From NCBI GenBank assembly GCA_041687095.1, contig JAWLCQ010000027.1, positions 1-40,258 on the forward strand: DNA of 40,258 nucleotides. The letters run 5' to 3'. The translations under genes were made by a program, and so were the position numbers. Shown here piece by piece: positions 7,628-14,990 of the stretch. Source of the DNA: JAWLCQ01 sp041687095 (GTDB lineage: Bacteria > Planctomycetota > Phycisphaerae > SM23-33). The number at the start of each line of letters is the position of its first letter. Position 1 is the stretch's first letter. The notes under the pieces were generated by a model, which was given only the letters and a program-made list of their open reading frames with translations, ran no database searches and had not been told where the DNA came from.

Positions 7628-9229
7628 ATGCCGTTCTGGCGACGACAGGGCTATGAGGAACTGCCCGCACTGAGTGTGCGGAGGGGCGAACTGCGCCGCA
7701 GCCTGCGGTACGTGACGGCGGGGTACGTGTTCGCCGTGCTCTTCATCGCCTCCTGCGGGGGGGCGCACTTCATCGTCTTCGCCCGCATGGCGGGGTTTGG
7801 GGATCTGCACTTCGGGCTGCTGGCGGCGATCCCGTACGTCGCCACGCTGGGCCAGCTCATCGCCTCGATCCTCGTCGAGCGGTCGGGGCTCAAGAAGTTC
7901 CAGTTCATCGAATCGGCGACGATCGCGCGGTCGCTGTGGACCGCCGTCGCCGCCCTGCCGCTCCTGCTGGCGTTCCCTTCGGGGGCGGCGGTGTACGCGG
8001 TGCTGGGGATCCTGCTGCTGTCGAGTTTCGCCGGGGCGCTGTCGGCCCCGGCGTGGTACACGTGGATGGGCGACCTCATCCCCCGGCGGATCCGCGGGCG
8101 GTATCTGGGGCACCGCGCCCGGATCGGGGCGTTCATCCAGATCCCGTTCGTCATGGCCCTGGGCGTGCTGTTCGACATCGTCAGCGTGGACGGGGCGGAG
8201 GAGACGGCCCTCGATCAGCCCCTGTTCCTCTGGGCCGCCTGCGGGATCTTCGTCCTCGGGTCGGTCCTGGGGGTGACGGACATCCTCCTGTTCCGCCACA
8301 TCCGCGACGTCCTGCCCTCCCGCCGCGTGCCCGATCCGCCCAGCCCGGCGATGACGCTGTCGCTCCGCGAGCTGTTCGTCGACCCCCTGCGCGACCGGGT
8401 CTTCCGCCACTACGTCCTCTACGGGGCCACGCTCACCTTCTCCGTCACCGTGGGCGGATCGTTCTTCTGGCTGCAGGGCATGGAGGTCCTGGAGTTCAAC
8501 AAGCTGGCGATGAACGTGCTGTTCCTCGTCCTGCCGCCCATCGCGGGCGTGCTGTCGGCGAGGGCGTGGGGGAAGGTCATCGACCGCTGGGGCCGCAAGG
8601 CCACCCTCTTCCTCGCCACGCTGGGCACCGTGCCCTCGCTGCTGCCCTGGCTGCTCATCACCCGCGACATGACCGGGCCCGTCTGGCTGCGCGAGGGCGT
8701 CAACGCCCTCGTCCGCTCCGTCACCGGGCAGGGGAGCGAGTGGGCCTGGATCACGCCCGAGACGCCCGTGGGGGCGTACCTGCTGGCGTGCTGCGGGGTG
8801 GTCATCGGGGGGGCGACGTGGATGGGCGTGGGCATGGGGCAGGAGAACGTCCTGATGGGCTTCGCCGACGGGCGCGGCCGCTCCAAGTACGTCGCCGTCA
8901 CCGCCGTCCTCTTCGGAGTGGGCGGGGTGCTGGGCGGATGGGTGGGGGGGGCGGTGGCGTCGGCGCTGCACGGGCTGCAGGCGGACCCGCTGGGCCCCCT
9001 GGGGTGGAACAACTGGCAGGTCGTGTTCCTGCTGTCCATGCTGGGCCGGGCCGGGTGCGTCGGGTGGCTCCTGGGCATGCCCGACCCGGGCAAGGCCCGC
9101 GTCCGCCACGTCATCCATATGATGATGTCGAACGTCTACAACACCGTCACGCCCGGCCTGTTCCGTCCGCTGCGGATCTTCGGGTGGGGCCGTTCGAAAC
9201 CCGAACCGCCGGAAGATGCTGAACCATGA
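7628..9229 (+). CDS. MFS transporter (first of tandem pair)
   Basis: The 533-residue membrane protein has about twelve hydrophobic helices and the loop features of the major facilitator superfamily, for example GDLIPRRIRGRYLG between helices 4 and 5 and DRWGRKATL in the second half. It shares its N-terminal cytoplasmic pattern (ELPALS.RR.ELR.SLR), SG.KK and PAW.TWMGDLIP with the next gene, so the two are paralogues. The ATG at 7628 is preceded by GTGAGG at 5 nt spacing; the TTG just before it is not needed. The stop overlaps the next start as ATGA, so the genes are translationally coupled. The substrate cannot be read from the sequence. Confidence 0.85.
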   Translation: MPFWRRQGYEELPALSVRRGELRRSLRYVTAGYVFAVLFIASCGGAHFIVFARMAGFGDLHFGLLAAIPYVATLGQLIASILVERSGLKKFQFIESATIARSLWTAVAALPLLLAFPSGAAVYAVLGILLLSSFAGALSAPAWYTWMGDLIPRRIRGRYLGHRARIGAFIQIPFVMALGVLFDIVSVDGAEETALDQPLFLWAACGIFVLGSVLGVTDILLFRHIRDVLPSRRVPDPPSPAMTLSLRELFVDPLRDRVFRHYVLYGATLTFSVTVGGSFFWLQGMEVLEFNKLAMNVLFLVLPPIAGVLSARAWGKVIDRWGRKATLFLATLGTVPSLLPWLLITRDMTGPVWLREGVNALVRSVTGQGSEWAWITPETPVGAYLLACCGVVIGGATWMGVGMGQENVLMGFADGRGRSKYVAVTAVLFGVGGVLGGWVGGAVASALHGLQADPLGPLGWNNWQVVFLLSMLGRAGCVGWLLGMPDPGKARVRHVIHMMMSNVYNTVTPGLFRPLRIFGWGRSKPEPPEDAEP

Positions 9230-11073
9230 CGCTGTTGCGCAGGAAGGGATTCGACGAACTGCCGGCGTTGAGCATTCGCCGGCGCGAGCTGCGCAAGAGC
9301 CTCCGCATCGTCACCGCCGGGGCCGTCCTCGCCACGCTCTGGTTCTCCTGCTGCGCCGGCAGCACGGTCGTCGTCTTCGCCCGCATGCTGGGGTTCAGCG
9401 ACTTCCACTTCGGCCTGCTGGCGGCGATCCCGTACGTCGCGACCGTCCTCCAACTCGTGGCGGCCGTGATGATCGAACGCAGCGGATTCAAGAAGCACCT
9501 GTTCATCTACTGCAACAGCCTCCACCGCCTGCTGTGGCTGGCGATGGCGGCGATTCCGCTCGTGCTGGCCGTTCCGTCCCTGGCGGCCGTGTACGCCATG
9601 CTGGCGCTGACGACGGCATCCTCATCGGCGGCGGCGATGGGGACCCCGGCGTGGATGACGTGGATGGGGGACCTGATCCCCAAGCGCATCCGCGGGCGCT
9701 ACCTCGCCAACCGCACCCGCGCGGGCGTGCTCATCCGCCTCCCGCTGGTGATCGGGATCGGGATCGCCCTCGACGCCGCCACCGTCCCGGGCCTCCCCGA
9801 GACCGCCGCCGACCAGCCCATGCTGCTGTGGGTCATCATCGGCATCTTCGCTTTGGGGGCGGTCCTGGGGACCATCGACATCCTCCTGTTCCTCCGCATC
9901 CGCGACGTGATCCGGTCGGACCCAAGCGACCCGAAGGCCCCGCCCGCCGTCCCCCCGAGCCCCGAGCCCCGGCCCCTGCCGCACCCGGCCGCCGCGTGGT
10001 GGACGCGCACCGCCGCCCGCCTCCGCACCCGCCGCCCGATCGCGTGGCTCGCCCGGAGACGCACCGTCGCCCTGCTGCGGTCGCACGTCGGTCCACCGCT
10101 CCGCCAGCGTGTCATCGTTCCGCTCCGCGAGCGCGTCCTCGCCCCGCTGCACGGCCGCGTCGCCCAGCCGCTGGGTGAACTGATCCTCGACCCCCTGCAC
10201 GACAAGGGCTTCCGCCGCTACGTCCTGTTCGGGTTCACCATCACCTTCGCCGCCACGGTGGGGGGGAGCTTCTTCTGGCTCAACGCGATGGAGAACCTCG
10301 GGTTGAGCAAGCTGGCGGTGAACTTCGTCTTCATGGTCATCAGCCCCCTGGCGGGGATGCTGGCGGCGAGGCACTGGGGGAGGCTCATCGACACCTGGGG
10401 CCGCCGGCCCACGCTCGTGCTCGCCACCATCGGCACGTGGGTGTCGATGTCGCACTGGTTCTTCCTCACGCCCGACACGCCGGTTCCGGGCTTCGTCCCC
10501 GCCGCCGTCAACTCCGTCGCCCACGCCATCGGGTCGCTGGCGGGCCGCCCCGAGTGGACCTGGATCACGCCCGACATGCCCGTCGGGGCGTTCCTGGTCA
10601 GTTGCCTGTTCGGGATCGTCGGGGGGGCGGCGTGGACGGGGGTGGCGCTGGCGCAGACGGGGGTGCTGTTCGGGTTCTCGGACGGGGCGGGGCGGACGCG
10701 GTACGTGGCGGCGGCGGCGGTGCTGCTGGGGATGGGGGGCGTTCTGGGCGGGATCGTCGGGGGCAAGATCGCCGACCTCCTGGAGTTCCTCCAGCACGAC
10801 CCGATCGGCCCCTTCCGCTGGAACAACTGGCACGTGGTGTTCGTGGTGTCCCTGCTCGCCCGCTTCCTGGCCGTCGCGAGCCTCAAGAACATGCCCGACC
10901 CGGGCTCGCGCCCCGTGACCGACCTGGTCCGCCTCATGCGGACCAACGTGTACAACTTCATGGTCCCGGTGATGACCTTCCCGCTGCGGGCCTTCGGCCG
11001 GCGACGCCCGCCGCGGAACGGGTCCGACGAGGACGGCGGGGGGACGTGGGGCGGCGGACCCGATGGGAGCTGA
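9226..11073 (+). CDS. MFS transporter (second of tandem pair) with long central loop
   Basis: This 615-residue MFS protein is a paralogue of the preceding gene and overlaps it by 4 bp. The main difference is an insertion of roughly 80-90 residues between helices 6 and 7. The insertion is rich in Pro and Arg, with repeated R.RV..PL segments (RQRVIVPLRERVLAPLHGRV), and should face the cytoplasm. After it, both proteins share the GFRRYVLFG/VFRHYVLYG region and the V.GSFFWL helix. Tandem overlap suggests either a heteromeric carrier or two carriers with related substrates. Substrate unknown. Confidence 0.85.
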   Translation: MTLLRRKGFDELPALSIRRRELRKSLRIVTAGAVLATLWFSCCAGSTVVVFARMLGFSDFHFGLLAAIPYVATVLQLVAAVMIERSGFKKHLFIYCNSLHRLLWLAMAAIPLVLAVPSLAAVYAMLALTTASSSAAAMGTPAWMTWMGDLIPKRIRGRYLANRTRAGVLIRLPLVIGIGIALDAATVPGLPETAADQPMLLWVIIGIFALGAVLGTIDILLFLRIRDVIRSDPSDPKAPPAVPPSPEPRPLPHPAAAWWTRTAARLRTRRPIAWLARRRTVALLRSHVGPPLRQRVIVPLRERVLAPLHGRVAQPLGELILDPLHDKGFRRYVLFGFTITFAATVGGSFFWLNAMENLGLSKLAVNFVFMVISPLAGMLAARHWGRLIDTWGRRPTLVLATIGTWVSMSHWFFLTPDTPVPGFVPAAVNSVAHAIGSLAGRPEWTWITPDMPVGAFLVSCLFGIVGGAAWTGVALAQTGVLFGFSDGAGRTRYVAAAAVLLGMGGVLGGIVGGKIADLLEFLQHDPIGPFRWNNWHVVFVVSLLARFLAVASLKNMPDPGSRPVTDLVRLMRTNVYNFMVPVMTFPLRAFGRRRPPRNGSDEDGGGTWGGGPDGS

Positions 11074-11080
11074 GGGGGAG

Positions 11081-11238
11081 GTTAGAGGTGAGAGGTGAGA
11101 GTGCGAACGTTCTGGCATCCTGCGCGGTCCGGGGCGGTGAAGACGCTTGATCGTGTTCCCGAATCCGCCTCCGCCAAGGCCGCCAGAGCGCGTGCACTCT
11201 AACCTCTAACCTCTAACCTCTAACCTCTAACCTCTAAC
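11081..11238. repeat. CTCTAAC heptamer array with inverted heptamers
   Basis: Six perfect CTCTAAC units occupy 11197-11238. About 95 bp upstream, 11081-11101 carries three inverted units, GTTAGAG, GTGAGAG and GTGAGAG. The two blocks could pair as a long stem. The DNA lies between the MFS pair and the CYTH gene. Confidence 0.85.
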
Positions 11239-11312
11239 CTCTGCCGCGGCTTGCCTCGCGTGTGGGGCGGCCGCGGCTGGCACAACGTCCTGCGCACAGG
11301 TAGAATCCCCCC

Positions 11313-11930
11313 ATGGCCCACGAGATCGAGCTGAAGTACAAGGTGGAGGCGTTCGACGTCGTCGAGCGCGCCCTGCGGGCGGCGGGGGCGGAGTTCGTCT
11401 GCACCGTCGTGCTGACGGATCGCTACTACGACACGCCCGACCGCGACCTCCTCAAGCAGGACTGCGGGGCCCGCATCCGCACGTGGGAGTCCGTCCAGGG
11501 CAAGGAGGGCGCCAAGGACCCCCGGCCGCAGTTGACGTACAAGAGCCCCGGGGACCCGGACTCCCGCGCCAAGGTCCGCCGCGAGTTGCAGACCCGCATC
11601 GACGACGCCGACATCCTCGACGAGATCTTCCGCAACTTCGGGCTCGAGGTCACGCTGAGCATCGAGAAACGCCGCACCACCTGGCGACTCGATGAGTGCA
11701 CCATCGAACTCGACGAGCTGCCGCTGATCGGCTGCTTCGTCGAGATCGAGGCCCCCTCCGCCGACGCCATCGACGCCATGGCCGAGCGGTTGGGGCTCAC
11801 CGGGGCGCCCAGCAAGGACCACTACATCAACCTCCTGCTCGCCGCCTGCGACCGCCTGGGCACGCGCTGCCGCCACGTCCGCCTCACAGGCTGCCGCAAC
11901 GGGCCCGCCCCCGGCTGCGCAGGGCAGTGA
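11313..11930 (+). CDS. CYTH-domain protein (class IV adenylate cyclase / triphosphatase family)
   Basis: The 205-residue protein begins with the signature ExExK motif of the CYTH tunnel fold, Glu4-Ile-Glu6-Leu-Lys8. TDRYYDTPDRDL and CGARIRTW follow, then SIEKRRTTW and ELDELPLIGCFVEIE, giving alternating acidic and basic residues that bind a triphosphate and divalent metal. Known members hydrolyse inorganic triphosphate or thiamine triphosphate, or make cAMP. The sequence alone does not decide among these. No good ribosome-binding site precedes the ATG. The last 25 residues are outside the domain and look random. Confidence 0.85.
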   Translation: MAHEIELKYKVEAFDVVERALRAAGAEFVCTVVLTDRYYDTPDRDLLKQDCGARIRTWESVQGKEGAKDPRPQLTYKSPGDPDSRAKVRRELQTRIDDADILDEIFRNFGLEVTLSIEKRRTTWRLDECTIELDELPLIGCFVEIEAPSADAIDAMAERLGLTGAPSKDHYINLLLAACDRLGTRCRHVRLTGCRNGPAPGCAGQ

Positions 11931-11965
11931 CCCGCTCCGAGACTGTCTCAGAACCGATCAGAGAT

Positions 11966-12060
11966 GGGTGTCACCCTTAAGCGGCGCTGTTCAGCCGCTT
12001 GGGGGTGTCCGTCCCGAACACCCCCAAGCCGCGTGAAGCTGCGGCTTGAGGGTGGCACCC
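11966..12060. repeat. Three-armed palindromic element (cloverleaf), copy 1
   Basis: The outer arms 11966-11982 and 12044-12060 match at 15 of 17 positions. Inside are three perfect hairpins end to end: AAGCGGC/GCCGCTT (11979-12000), GCTTGGGGGTGT/ACACCCCCAAGC with a 9-nt loop (11997-12029), and AAGCCGC/GCGGCTT (12026-12047). The geometry equals that of the element at 24007-24105 although the sequence differs. It lies 35 bp after the CYTH stop codon. Confidence 0.75.
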
Positions 12061-12178
12061 ACTCCGCGTCGATTGTGAAACGGTCCCTTCGACGCGCAGC
12101 AAGGGGCGATGCGGCGGGGGATATTTCCTGTCACCTTTCTCGGGCGTTTGGGCGATAAAGAGGCCTATGCTGGTGCGA

Positions 12179-12244
12179 TCGTGCCAGCCGCGCTCGCTCG
12201 CTCGGTGGGCGCGCGGGTGTGTCCGCGCGCCGCGCATGGCACGA
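12179..12244. repeat. Nested inverted repeat upstream of lipoprotein gene
   Basis: TCGTGCCA at 12179-12186 pairs with 12237-12244. Inside, GGCGCGCGG (12228-12236) pairs perfectly with CCGCGCGCC (12243-12251) in an alternative fold that excludes part of the outer arm. It lies in the leader of the lipoprotein gene. The side arms seen in the two cloverleaf elements are not clear here. Confidence 0.35.
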
Positions 12245-12291
12245 GCGGTACGAGAGTCCGGCCGAACCCGGACGCAAAGGAGAGCCAATAC

Positions 12292-12681
12292 ATGGCAAAG
12301 ACGTGGATCGTATGTCTGCTGGCGGTGTCGATGGTCGCCTTCATGGCCGGGTGCAAGCGGACGGCCGACGACGTGGTGGACGATACCATTGGTGCACTTA
12401 ACGACCTGACGGAAGTCCTCAAGGACGTGAAGGACAAGGCCTCCGCCGAAGCCGCCAAGCCCAAGATCGAGAAGATCGTCGCCCGCGCCAAGGATCTGCA
12501 GAAGGAGGGCGAGGCGATGGAGAAGGAGATGAGCAAGGAGGAGAACGAAGCCCTCGAGAAGGAGTACAAGCCCCAGGTCGAGAAGGCCGTCGCCGCCATG
12601 CAGGCGGAGATGATGCGGATCGGCCAGGCCGCTCCGGACGCGATGATGATTGTCGCCGCCGCGATGGCGGGCATGCGGTAG
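12292..12681 (+). CDS. Small lipoprotein, helical
   Basis: The 129-residue protein has a signal peptide with a lipobox ending at Cys21 (FMAGC), so it is probably lipid-anchored in the envelope. The mature part is Lys/Glu/Ala-rich and predicted to be almost wholly helical, with heptad-like spacing (VLKDVKDKASAEAAKPKIEK). The C-terminus is rich in Met and Ala. AAAGGAG lies 9 nt before the ATG. A strong hairpin follows the stop. I do not recognise a family; a structural or spacer role is possible but not shown. Confidence 0.8.
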   Translation: MAKTWIVCLLAVSMVAFMAGCKRTADDVVDDTIGALNDLTEVLKDVKDKASAEAAKPKIEKIVARAKDLQKEGEAMEKEMSKEENEALEKEYKPQVEKAVAAMQAEMMRIGQAAPDAMMIVAAAMAGMR

Positions 12682-12709
12682 CCAACCGCCGCGAGCAGCT
12701 CTGAACATA

Positions 12710-12751
12710 CGGAGAGGCGGGTGCGGGTTCATCACCCGCCCCGCCTCTCCG
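12710..12751 (+). terminator. Hairpin after lipoprotein gene
   Basis: CGGAGAGGCGGG (12710-12721) pairs perfectly with 12740-12751, and the stem continues as GCGGGT/ACCCGC with a TCATC loop. That gives 18 bp of stem with one bulged T, 29 nt after the stop. No U-run follows. Confidence 0.65.
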
Positions 12752-12826
12752 CGTTGTGCATCCGTCGACCGCTCCCGGGGGAGCGTCATGCGCATGGCCG
12801 GCAATTCGTGCGGGCCGTTGGTTTGA

Positions 12827-12901
12827 CGTGGTTGCTGCGCTTCGCTCCGCAAGCCACGGCACCCGCGCGAGGATCAAGTGGCACCCGCGCGAGGATCAAC
12901 T
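12827..12901. repeat. Core hairpin plus 22-bp tandem duplication
   Basis: CGTGGTTGC (12827-12835) and GCAAGCCACG (12849-12858) pair with one bulge around the 13-nt core TGCGCTTCGCTCC. The same stem and core occur inverted at 20233-20264. Immediately after, a 22-bp unit starting GGCACCCGCGCGAGG is directly duplicated (12858-12879 and 12880-12901). It lies between convergent genes. Confidence 0.7.
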
Positions 12902-12911
12902 GGAACGCGTG

Positions 12912-14018
12912 CTACTCGTCGAGCTTCCCGATGGTCAGGCCCAGGGGCAGCGGGGCGGGGCGCTCGCAGGTGCTGGTGAGCTGCACGTGCTTGCCGCCGT
13001 CGGACGACTCGTGGAACGCCTGCATGATGTCCAGGACGTGGAACGCCATCTCCGCGCTGCAGCGGTGGGGGCGACCGGTGCGGAGCCCGTAGGCCATGTC
13101 GGCCGCCCCGATCCCGCGGAAGTTGTCCGCGTAGGGGAAGGCGAGGGGGACCTCCTTGGCGTCCCCCCCGGCGCGCATGACCCAGACCTGCCCGCCGAAC
13201 CAGTTGGGGTCCGGGACGTACATCGAGCCCGCGGTCCCGTAGACCTCGATCCGCGGGAGGTTGTGCCCCCAGATGTCGAAGCTGGTGACGATCGTGCCGA
13301 TCGCTCCGCTCGCGAAGTCCATCACGCCCGCCACGTGCGTGGGGACCTCGACGGGGACGCGCTTGCCGAACTTCTTCTGCGACGTGATGACCCGCTCGGG
13401 GAACGAGACCCGCGTGGACCCGCAGACCCGCTTCACCGGGCCCAGCAGGTTGATCAGCGCGGTCAGGTAGTACGGGCCCATGTCGAACATCGGGCCCCCG
13501 CCCACCTCGTAGTAGAACTCGGGGTCCGGATGCCACGACTCGTGCCCGTGGCACTGCATGAACGCCACCGCCGCCACGGGCTCCCCGATCCACCCGTCGT
13601 CGAGGACCTTGCGGCAGGTTTGCATCCCCGCGCCCAGGAACGTGTCGGGCGCGCAGCCGACGCGGACGCCCTTGGCCTTGGCGGCGTCGAGGACCTTCTT
13701 GCCGTCGGCGCGGTTGCAGGCGAAGGGCTTTTCGAGGTGGACGCTCTTGCCCGCCTCGATGCACCGCAGGTTCACCTCCGCGTGGGCCTTGGGGACCGTG
13801 AGGTTCAGGACGATCTCGATGTCCCCGTCGGCGAGCAGTTGCTCGACGGTGTACACCTTGGGGACCTGGAACTCGTCGGCCTTCTGCTGGGCTCGCTCCA
13901 TGGCGAGGTCCGCCACGGCCGCGACTTCGAGGGCCTCGAACGTCTTGGCCGCGTTGAGGTACGCTCCGCTGATCGCCCCGCACCCGATGATCCCCGCCTT
14001 GACCGGTTTCACTGCCAT
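12912..14018 (-). CDS. Gfo/Idh/MocA-family NAD(P)-dependent oxidoreductase
   Basis: The 368-residue protein has an N-terminal Rossmann fold with GIIGCGAISGAYL near residue 8, and the family motif EAGKSVHLEKPFA holding the conserved Lys of EKP. The C-terminal beta-sheet domain contains GGGPMFDMGPYYLTALINLLGP, typical of sugar or inositol dehydrogenase-like members. The enzyme probably oxidises or reduces a sugar derivative; the substrate is not predictable. The ATG at 14018 has AGGAAGG at about 9 nt. The gene converges on the lipoprotein gene and is followed upstream by a 970-bp repeat block. Confidence 0.9.
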   Translation of the reverse strand: MAVKPVKAGIIGCGAISGAYLNAAKTFEALEVAAVADLAMERAQQKADEFQVPKVYTVEQLLADGDIEIVLNLTVPKAHAEVNLRCIEAGKSVHLEKPFACNRADGKKVLDAAKAKGVRVGCAPDTFLGAGMQTCRKVLDDGWIGEPVAAVAFMQCHGHESWHPDPEFYYEVGGGPMFDMGPYYLTALINLLGPVKRVCGSTRVSFPERVITSQKKFGKRVPVEVPTHVAGVMDFASGAIGTIVTSFDIWGHNLPRIEVYGTAGSMYVPDPNWFGGQVWVMRAGGDAKEVPLAFPYADNFRGIGAADMAYGLRTGRPHRCSAEMAFHVLDIMQAFHESSDGGKHVQLTSTCERPAPLPLGLTIGKLDE

Positions 14019-14189
14019 CGTATTGTGATCCTTCCTCTGCACCGCCGGGCACGCGCCCGGCCGCTCTGCCATCGTATCCGTCCGCTCGGACCATAGTATC
14101 GGGCGGACGTTGCTTGCACTGCGAATGTACGAAAAACACACGGGGGAAGTAAATGGGGGGAGAAGCTGAGGGTGCACGACCGTATCTGC

Positions 14190-14531
14190 TCCCCACCGGC
14201 CCTGTACCGCCGGCGAGGCTTGCACCTTTTGCCCCCACCGGCCCCGTGCCGGTGGTAAGCGGCTATTGACTACAGCGGCGGCCCCGTTCGCTCCCCGTCT
14301 TCCTCCTGCTCCCCACCGACCCCGCGTCGGTGGTAAGCCGGCTCCTCACTACCGGAGGCCACAGGCCCCCCCCCGAGCAGGAGGCGTGGCTCGTCCCTCC
14401 CGTAGTCGATAGCCGTTTGAACCACCGACGCGGGGTCGGTGGGGGGAAAGAAGAAGAGGACAGAGAGGTCCGCGGGGGCGTGCGAGTAGTCGATAGCCGC
14501 TTACCACCGACGCGGGGTCGGTGGGGAGGTT
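14190..14531. repeat. Inverted cluster of a hairpin repeat (five copies)
   Basis: The unit is a hairpin, CCACCGAC-loop-GTCGGTGG, followed by GGTAAGCGGCTATCGACTAC or a variant. Copies at about 14231-14262 and 14310-14345 are on the plus strand; copies at about 14405-14446 and 14490-14531 are inverted; 14190-14215 is degenerate. One copy has CCACCGGC/GCCGGTGG instead, so the stem change is compensated on both sides. The arrangement is like a bacterial interspersed mosaic element. Confidence 0.75.
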
Positions 14532-14592
14532 GGGGCGCTGGCGGTTGCTCGCAGACGCCCGCCGCACCGGGCAAAGAACTGCTTCTCCTCCA

Positions 14593-14690
14593 TCTGTGTA
14601 ATCCCATGAATCTGTGCAATCCCTCTCTCTCCCCTTCTTCCGGCCGGGGCCACGGCGGGGCTCACTGCGCAGATACGGTCAGGCACCCAG
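14593..14690. repeat. Dispersed repeat of about 95 bp, copy 1
   Basis: This block matches the reverse complement of about 38333-38435 closely by eye over nearly its whole length. It includes CTGTGTAATCCCATGAATC-type words, a CCCTCTCTCTCC tract and a GCGCAGATACGGTC end. A third, partial copy lies near 38483-38530. The end motif GGTGCACGACCGTATCTGC also occurs alone at 14169-14187. Confidence 0.75.
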
Positions 14691-14701
14691 AAGCTGACGG
14701 C

Positions 14702-14771
14702 GATCAGCGAGCAGCAGCCAGCAGAAGAAGCGGAAAGCTGATCGCTGAAAGCTGATAGCTGAAAGCTGATC
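14702..14771 (+). repeat. GCTGATC/GCTGAAA heptamer array
   Basis: Five consecutive heptamers, GCTGATC, GCTGAAA, GCTGATA, GCTGAAA and GCTGATC, fill 14737-14771. The inverted word GATCAGC stands upstream at 14702-14708, as in the other heptamer arrays of the window. Confidence 0.8.
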
Positions 14772-14814
14772 GCTTCCCCTCCGAAAATTCCGACACGAAT
14801 CATCCAGTCCATGA

Positions 14815-14843
14815 TTGACGGATTCCGAAACAGTGGATAGCAT
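14815..14843 (+). promoter_or_regulatory. Possible sigma-70-like promoter for the serine genes
   Basis: TTGACG (14815-14820) and TAGCAT (14838-14843) are separated by 17 nt. The predicted start would leave a leader of about 140 nt before the GTG of the aminotransferase gene. The -10 box matches only four of six consensus bases. Confidence 0.4.
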
Positions 14844-14990
14844 CAGGGTGTCTCCGCTCGCTCGCAACGGGGAATGCGGCGAGGGGGCGGGACATGGATA
14901 TCGGCGTCAGCGTGGCCGCCGCAACAAGGGGTTGCGGGTCCGGGCCGGCTTGTACCTGGCGCTACACCTTCTGCTTGTGGGAGTTCTCCC

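Larger units (their letters stand above)
14019..14990. other. Gene-free repeat block (about 970 bp)
   Basis: I find no credible gene between the dehydrogenase and the aminotransferase. The stretch holds five copies of a hairpin element in two orientations (14190-14527), a long dispersed repeat (14593-14690), a heptamer array (14737-14771) and a possible promoter (14815-14843). Confidence 0.6.

Noticed and set aside
6188..9118. A minus-strand frame of 976 codons
   Set aside because: It is antisense to the serpin and first MFS gene, with a His/Arg/Gln-rich product typical of shadow frames in GC-rich DNA.
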